From NCBI RefSeq assembly GCF_003259845.1, contig NZ_QLMJ01000027.1, positions 62,001 to 126,000 on the forward strand: 64,000 nt of DNA, in the 5' to 3' direction. A program made the position numbers and the translations under genes. The notes under the pieces are model-generated. The model was given only the letters and a program-made list of their open reading frames with translations, was not told where the DNA came from and did not search any database. Origin of the DNA: Actinoplanes lutulentus. Lineage in GTDB: Bacteria > Actinomycetota > Actinomycetes > Mycobacteriales > Micromonosporaceae. Shown piece by piece: positions 60,068-64,000 of this stretch (positions within the stretch are counted from its first letter, which is position 1; each line of letters starts with the position of its first letter).

Positions 60068-60691
60068 GTGAACATGGTGCAGGTGACGGTACGGGCGTCG
60101 GACGCGCTCAGCCGGGAGGGGCTTGCCAGCTTCCTGGACGCGAGCCCGGGCATCACCGTCGTGGACGGCGACGCGGCCGTGCCGGGCGGGGTGCTGGTGG
60201 TCTGCTGCGAGCGGTTGAGCGCCGAGGTGATCGCCATGCTGCGCCTGTCGGCCGCCGAGACCGGAGCGCCGGTCGTGCTGGTGGTGCACGATTTCACCGA
60301 GGCCGACCTGGTCATCGCGGTGGAGTGCCGGGTCGTCGCGGTCCTGCCGCGCGCGGCGGTGAGCCCGGAGAGGCTGGCCCACAGCGTGGTCGCCGCGGCG
60401 GCCGGCGGCGGGGTGCTGCCCTCCAACCTGGTCGGCGAGCTGTTGCGGCACCTGGAGCGGGTGCATCGCGAGGTGCTCGCGCCGCGCGGCCAGAACGCCG
60501 CGGGACTGACCCCGCGTGAGGTGGACGTGCTGCGGCTGATGGCGGACGGTCTCGACACGAACGAGATCGCGGACGCGCTGAGTTACTCCCAGCGGACCGT
60601 GAAGAACGTCATCTACAGCATGACGAACCGTCTCCAGCTGCGGAATCGCTCGCACGCGGTCGCGTACGCCGTGCGTACCGGGATGATCTGA
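60068..60691 (+). CDS. LuxR-family regulator (NarL-like, degenerate receiver)
   Basis: 207 residues, paralogue of the gene at 55807. C-terminal HTH LTPREVDVLRLMADGLDTNEIADALSYSQRTVKNVIYSM from about residue 145. The N-terminal receiver-like part lacks the usual phosphoacceptor Asp context (VLVVCCERLSAEVIAML). GTG 60068 has GGGAGG five bases upstream; GTG 60062 and ATG 60074 are alternatives. It lies 94 bases after the SARP gene and may be co-transcribed with it. Its stop is immediately followed by a PadR fragment. Confidence 0.88.
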   Translation: MNMVQVTVRASDALSREGLASFLDASPGITVVDGDAAVPGGVLVVCCERLSAEVIAMLRLSAAETGAPVVLVVHDFTEADLVIAVECRVVAVLPRAAVSPERLAHSVVAAAAGGGVLPSNLVGELLRHLERVHREVLAPRGQNAAGLTPREVDVLRLMADGLDTNEIADALSYSQRTVKNVIYSMTNRLQLRNRSHAVAYAVRTGMI

Positions 60692-60692
60692 C

Positions 60693-61052
60693 CCCGAGCA
60701 CCAGGAAAACGACGGCCGCCGGCGCCGCACGCTCGCGCTCACCGACGAGGGCCGGCGCGAACTGGACCGATGGCTCGCCGCGCCGAGCCGATCGACCATG
60801 GAGATCCACGACGAGGGACTGCTGCGGCTGTTCTTCCAATCCACCCGCGACCCCGGCGCGGCCGTCGCGATCGAGCGTCTGGCCGGGGAACAGATCGCCG
60901 CCCACGAGCAGCGCCTCGCGCAATACCAGGCGCTGGTGGCGTCGGGCCTGCTGCGGCCGGGCACGCCGAGGCGGGCCACGCTCGAGGCCGGGCTGCGGCT
61001 GGAACAGCTGATGATCGACTTCTGGCGCGAGGTGGGCGCGGGGAGGGACTGA
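60693..61052 (+). pseudogene. PadR-family regulator remnant lacking its DNA-binding half
   Basis: The frame right after the LuxR stop reads HQENDGRRRRTLALTDEGRRELDRWLAAP, the end of a PadR winged helix. It is followed by the PadR C-terminal dimerisation helices (MEIHDEGLLRLFFQ, AAHEQRLAQYQALVASG, LRLEQLMIDFWREV) to a TGA at 61052. The first 60 or so residues with the recognition helix are missing and there is no start with a ribosome-binding site. The junction with the LuxR gene suggests a deletion. An ATG at 60798 could at most yield an 84-residue helical peptide. Confidence 0.75.
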
Positions 61053-61062
61053 ACGCGTTCAG
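61049..61062. promoter_or_regulatory. 14-base perfect palindrome upstream of the last SARP gene
   Basis: CTGAACGCGTTCAG overlaps the PadR remnant's stop codon and lies 70 bases before the SARP start codon. Possible operator, perhaps a relic of PadR or LuxR control. Confidence 0.4.
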
Positions 61063-61132
61063 CCGGCGTCCAGAACTCTTCCACTGGTCGTGACTACGGT
61101 CATGACTCGTCCCGACCCTGAAGGAACTTCGA

Positions 61133-63997
61133 TTGACCGACGCCGATGCTCTCCGCCTGCAGATCATGGGGCCCTTACGGGTCTGGCGAGGCGACACCGA
61201 GCTCGATGCCGGGCCCCGCCAGCAACGGTGCCTGCTGGCTCTGATGGTCGCCCAGGAAGGCCGGCCGATCGGCATGTCCGACCTGATCGAATTGATCTGG
61301 GGAGCCAACCCGCCGGCCAGCGCGGTGAACGTCATCCACAAATACATCGGCGTCCTGCGCCGGCTGCTGGAACCCGACCTGGCGCCGCGCGCACCCGGCG
61401 CCTACCTGACACGCCACGACAACGGCTACCGCTTCAGCGCCGGGCCAGAGACCCTCGACCTGATCGCGTTCCGCCAGCTGGTCGTGCGCGCGAAGGAAAC
61501 GCAGGCCCAAGGCCGGCTCGACGACGCCCTCGACGACTACACCCGGGCACTGCGCCTGTGCCAGGGCGCCGCGGGGACGAACCTGGCCGAGAGCGCCGCG
61601 GCCGCGGCGACCTTCGCCGGCATCGACGGCGAGTTCTACGACGCCGTGGTCGCGGCCGCCGGCATCGCCGGGCACACCGGCCATCCGTCCCGCGTGCTCG
61701 CGCCGCTGCGACTGGCCGCCAAGATGGGCCGGCTGCACGAGCCGGTGCACGTCGCGCTCGTGGAGACCCTGGCCGCGGCCGGGCACCAGGCCGAGGCGCT
61801 CGAGGCCTACCGCAGCGTCAGGGAACGGCTCGCCGACGAACTCGGCATCGACCCCGGCCGCGAACTGCAGAACGCCCAGCAGCAGGTGCTCACCCAGGGT
61901 GGGGCGCCGGAGCCCGCCGACCCCGGCCCGCCCGCGGTGCCGGCACGACCCGTCCCGCTGGTACGCCCGGCGCAGCTACCACCGGACCAGCCGCTGTTCG
62001 TCGGCCGCTCGCACGAGATGAGCGTGCTGCACGACCACATGGACGCCATGCGCGACAGCCGCCGGACCAGCCCGATGGTGGTCGCCGTCGACGGCATGGG
62101 CGGCGTCGGCAAGTCGACGCTGGTCGCCCACTTCGCCCACCAGGTCGCCGCCGACTTCACCGACGGCCAGCTCTACCTCGACCTGCGCGGCAACGAGGAC
62201 GAGCAGGGCAGCGTCCCGGCCGCCGACGCGCTGCGTTCCCTGCTCTACGCCCTGGGCCTGTACGGCGCCGACGTGCCGGACACCTTCGACGCGCTCGTCG
62301 GGGCGTACCGCAGCCTCACCGCCGGCAAGCGCTTCCTGGTGCTGCTCGACGACGTCCGCGACGCCGTACAGGTACGACCGCTGCTGCCGAACTCGGTGGA
62401 CAGCCTGGTGCTGATCACCAGCCGCCGGCCGCTGGTCGGTCTGGCCGCCTCCGACGGCGCTCGCCTGCACCGGGCCGACCTGCCGGACCTGCCGGACGCC
62501 CGGAAACTGCTCACCACCCGGCTCGCCGGCCTTCGCGACCTCGACGGGGGCGAGACGGTCCTCGACGAGATCATCGAGCTCTGCGGCCGCCTGCCGCTGG
62601 CATTGGCCGTGCTGGCGGCGCGACTCGGCGTACGCCCGAAACTGTCGATGGACACGGTCGCCGCCGAACTGCGCGACGGCGCCCACCGGCTGGCGGCGTT
62701 CCCGGAGGGCCGCGGCGTGACCGATCCGCGTACCGCGTTCTCCTGGTCCTATCGCCAGCTCAGCCCGGGTGCGGCCCGTCTGTTCCGGCTGCTGTCGCAG
62801 GCGCCGACCGCCGGCATCACGGCCGAGGCCTGCGTCAGTCTGGCCGGAGGCGACGCCGCAGGGACACGGGCCGCACTGGAGGAGCTGTCCGAGGCTGCGC
62901 TCGTGACCGAACAGGACGGCGGCTGCTTCACCGGGCACGTGCTGGTCCGGGCGTACGCAGAGGAGCTTTTCCGGACCCTCGACCCGCCGGCCGAGCAGCG
63001 CGCCGCGGTCACCCGGCTGCTGCAGTACTACCTGCACAGCAGCTTCAACGCCCAGGTGGTGCTGGCCCCGAACCGTACGCCGATCCCGCCCGATCCGGCG
63101 CTGCCCGGCGTGGCGCCCGAAGACCCGCAGACCTACCAGGAAGCCATCGCCTGGTTCGCCCGGCACCGGCGGGCACTCAAGGAGGCCGTGAGCGTCGCGG
63201 CCGACCTCGGGTACGGCATCGTCCCGTGGCAGCTGGCGATCACCATGCAGCAGTACTTCGAGTGGTACGGCTACTTCCAGGACTGGGACGACGTCATGCG
63301 GGTCGCGCTACAGGCCGCCCGCGGCAGCGGCGACGTGCTCGGCGAGGCACACGTGCTGCGCAGCCTCGCCGGCGCCCGCTGGTTCTTCGGCGCCAATGAG
63401 GAATCGCTCGCGCTACTCGCCGCGGCCCTGGAAGTGTTCGACGAGTACCGGATGCTCCTCGAACAGGCACTGACCCACATCAACGTCCACGCCGTGCACA
63501 CCTCACTCGGCGAACACAAGAAAGCCCTGGAGAGCGCCGAGACGGCGGTGCAGCTGTGCCGTGCGGCCGGCAACGAGACGTCGCTGATGCGCAGCCTGGA
63601 CTGCAAGGGCCGCTCCCTGGCCCGGCTCGGCCAGCACGCCGAGGCGGCGCGGGTGCTGCAACAGGCCCTGGAGATCAACCTGCGGGTCGGCCGCCGGCAC
63701 GAGGAAGCCATGATCCGGGTCTCCATCGCGCACAACCTCGTCGACCTCGGCCGCACCGACGACGCGGTGGCCGAACTGCGGCGGGCCGCGGCCGCGGCCC
63801 GCTCGGTGGGCCAGGGGCCCTACCACTTCCAGGCGTTCCGCAGCCTGTCCGAGTTGCTGAACACCCTCGGCGACGACGCCGGGGCCCGTGAGGCGTTCGA
63901 CCGTGCCAGTGAGGTGCTCGACTCCTTCCAGGGCGGCGGCCCGCCGCACATGCGCGAGCAGCTCGACAACCTGGCGCGGAAGCTGCCGATCCACTGA
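61133..63997 (+). CDS. AfsR-type SARP regulator: DNA-binding, BTAD, NB-ARC and TPR domains
   Basis: 954 residues. DNA-binding domain (LQIMGPLRVWRGDTELD, AVNVIHKYIGVLRRLLEP) and BTAD domain to about residue 260. NB-ARC ATPase with Walker A GMGGVGKST at 321-329, then FLVLLDDVRDAVQVRPLLPNS and LCGRLPLALAVLAARL. A winged-helix segment and C-terminal TPRs follow (SLLAAALEVFDEYRMLLEQ to the end). This is the classic AfsR arrangement that couples nucleotide state to activation of secondary metabolism or development. The start is TTG at 61133 with AAGGAA about eight bases upstream. It is the intact counterpart of the truncated gene at 53848. Its targets are not in the window. Confidence 0.92.
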   Translation: MTDADALRLQIMGPLRVWRGDTELDAGPRQQRCLLALMVAQEGRPIGMSDLIELIWGANPPASAVNVIHKYIGVLRRLLEPDLAPRAPGAYLTRHDNGYRFSAGPETLDLIAFRQLVVRAKETQAQGRLDDALDDYTRALRLCQGAAGTNLAESAAAAATFAGIDGEFYDAVVAAAGIAGHTGHPSRVLAPLRLAAKMGRLHEPVHVALVETLAAAGHQAEALEAYRSVRERLADELGIDPGRELQNAQQQVLTQGGAPEPADPGPPAVPARPVPLVRPAQLPPDQPLFVGRSHEMSVLHDHMDAMRDSRRTSPMVVAVDGMGGVGKSTLVAHFAHQVAADFTDGQLYLDLRGNEDEQGSVPAADALRSLLYALGLYGADVPDTFDALVGAYRSLTAGKRFLVLLDDVRDAVQVRPLLPNSVDSLVLITSRRPLVGLAASDGARLHRADLPDLPDARKLLTTRLAGLRDLDGGETVLDEIIELCGRLPLALAVLAARLGVRPKLSMDTVAAELRDGAHRLAAFPEGRGVTDPRTAFSWSYRQLSPGAARLFRLLSQAPTAGITAEACVSLAGGDAAGTRAALEELSEAALVTEQDGGCFTGHVLVRAYAEELFRTLDPPAEQRAAVTRLLQYYLHSSFNAQVVLAPNRTPIPPDPALPGVAPEDPQTYQEAIAWFARHRRALKEAVSVAADLGYGIVPWQLAITMQQYFEWYGYFQDWDDVMRVALQAARGSGDVLGEAHVLRSLAGARWFFGANEESLALLAAALEVFDEYRMLLEQALTHINVHAVHTSLGEHKKALESAETAVQLCRAAGNETSLMRSLDCKGRSLARLGQHAEAARVLQQALEINLRVGRRHEEAMIRVSIAHNLVDLGRTDDAVAELRRAAAAARSVGQGPYHFQAFRSLSELLNTLGDDAGAREAFDRASEVLDSFQGGGPPHMREQLDNLARKLPIH

Positions 63998-64000
63998 CCG

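Noticed and set aside
51085-63997. A secondary-metabolite gene cluster
   Set aside because: Only regulators are present; no synthase, tailoring or transport genes occur beside them within the window.

Overview
The window is high-GC actinobacterial chromosome. Many genes start at GTG with close Shine-Dalgarno sites, overlapping ATGA/GTGA stop-starts are common, and the right end carries several SARP/AfsR-type regulators. A Micromonosporaceae-like organism such as Actinoplanes is my inference, not something the sequence proves. I saw no tRNA, rRNA, CRISPR array, integrase or transposase.

Left end (1-9.0 kb): a putative uptake and catabolism locus for a quinate/shikimate-like carbocyclic acid. 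An aldehyde dehydrogenase (cut by the window edge), a ThDP enzyme, a type II dehydroquinase homologue and a Gfo/Idh dehydrogenase form one operon. An IclR regulator separates them from a TRAP transporter (DctQ, DctM, DctP) and a shikimate/quinate dehydrogenase. The enzyme set parallels inositol catabolism (dehydrogenase, dehydratase, ThDP ring hydrolase, aldehyde dehydrogenase). From 8.9 to 14.8 kb a minus-strand secreted-enzyme operon encodes a ThuA-like protein, a PQQ beta-propeller enzyme with a degraded cupredoxin tail, and a PHB-depolymerase-like esterase. A Na+/H+ antiporter-like protein and a membrane Ser/Thr kinase follow.

Middle (18-37 kb): a divergent arsenic locus (MFS and flavin monooxygenase on one side; ArsR, ACR3 and thiol-type ArsC on the other). 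Next is a Rieske oxygenase operon (TIM-barrel protein, oxygenase, reductase, zinc alcohol dehydrogenase) divergent from a double-domain Lrp regulator that is translationally coupled to an EPSP-synthase-like half protein. Then comes an amino-acid ABC transporter with a 2-ketoarginine-decarboxylase-like ThDP enzyme and a 2-hydroxyacid dehydrogenase, divergent from a second double-domain Lrp regulator, and then a secreted F5/8C plus beta-helix protein.

Right (37-64 kb): a 2001-residue secreted RHS polymorphic toxin with a Hint domain and a variable C-terminal toxin, followed by a SUFU-type immunity gene; a GNAT acetyltransferase; a two-gene unit of unknown function containing a DUF2135/YfaP-like domain; a DUF1622 membrane protein; an ECF42-type sigma factor with its YCII/DGPF partner; a lipoprotein; and an I36-type inhibitor. 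The last 13 kb is a regulator island: three full-length BTAD-ATPase regulators, one truncated and degenerate copy, two LuxR-type regulators and a decapitated PadR remnant. No biosynthetic cluster is visible beside them in the window.
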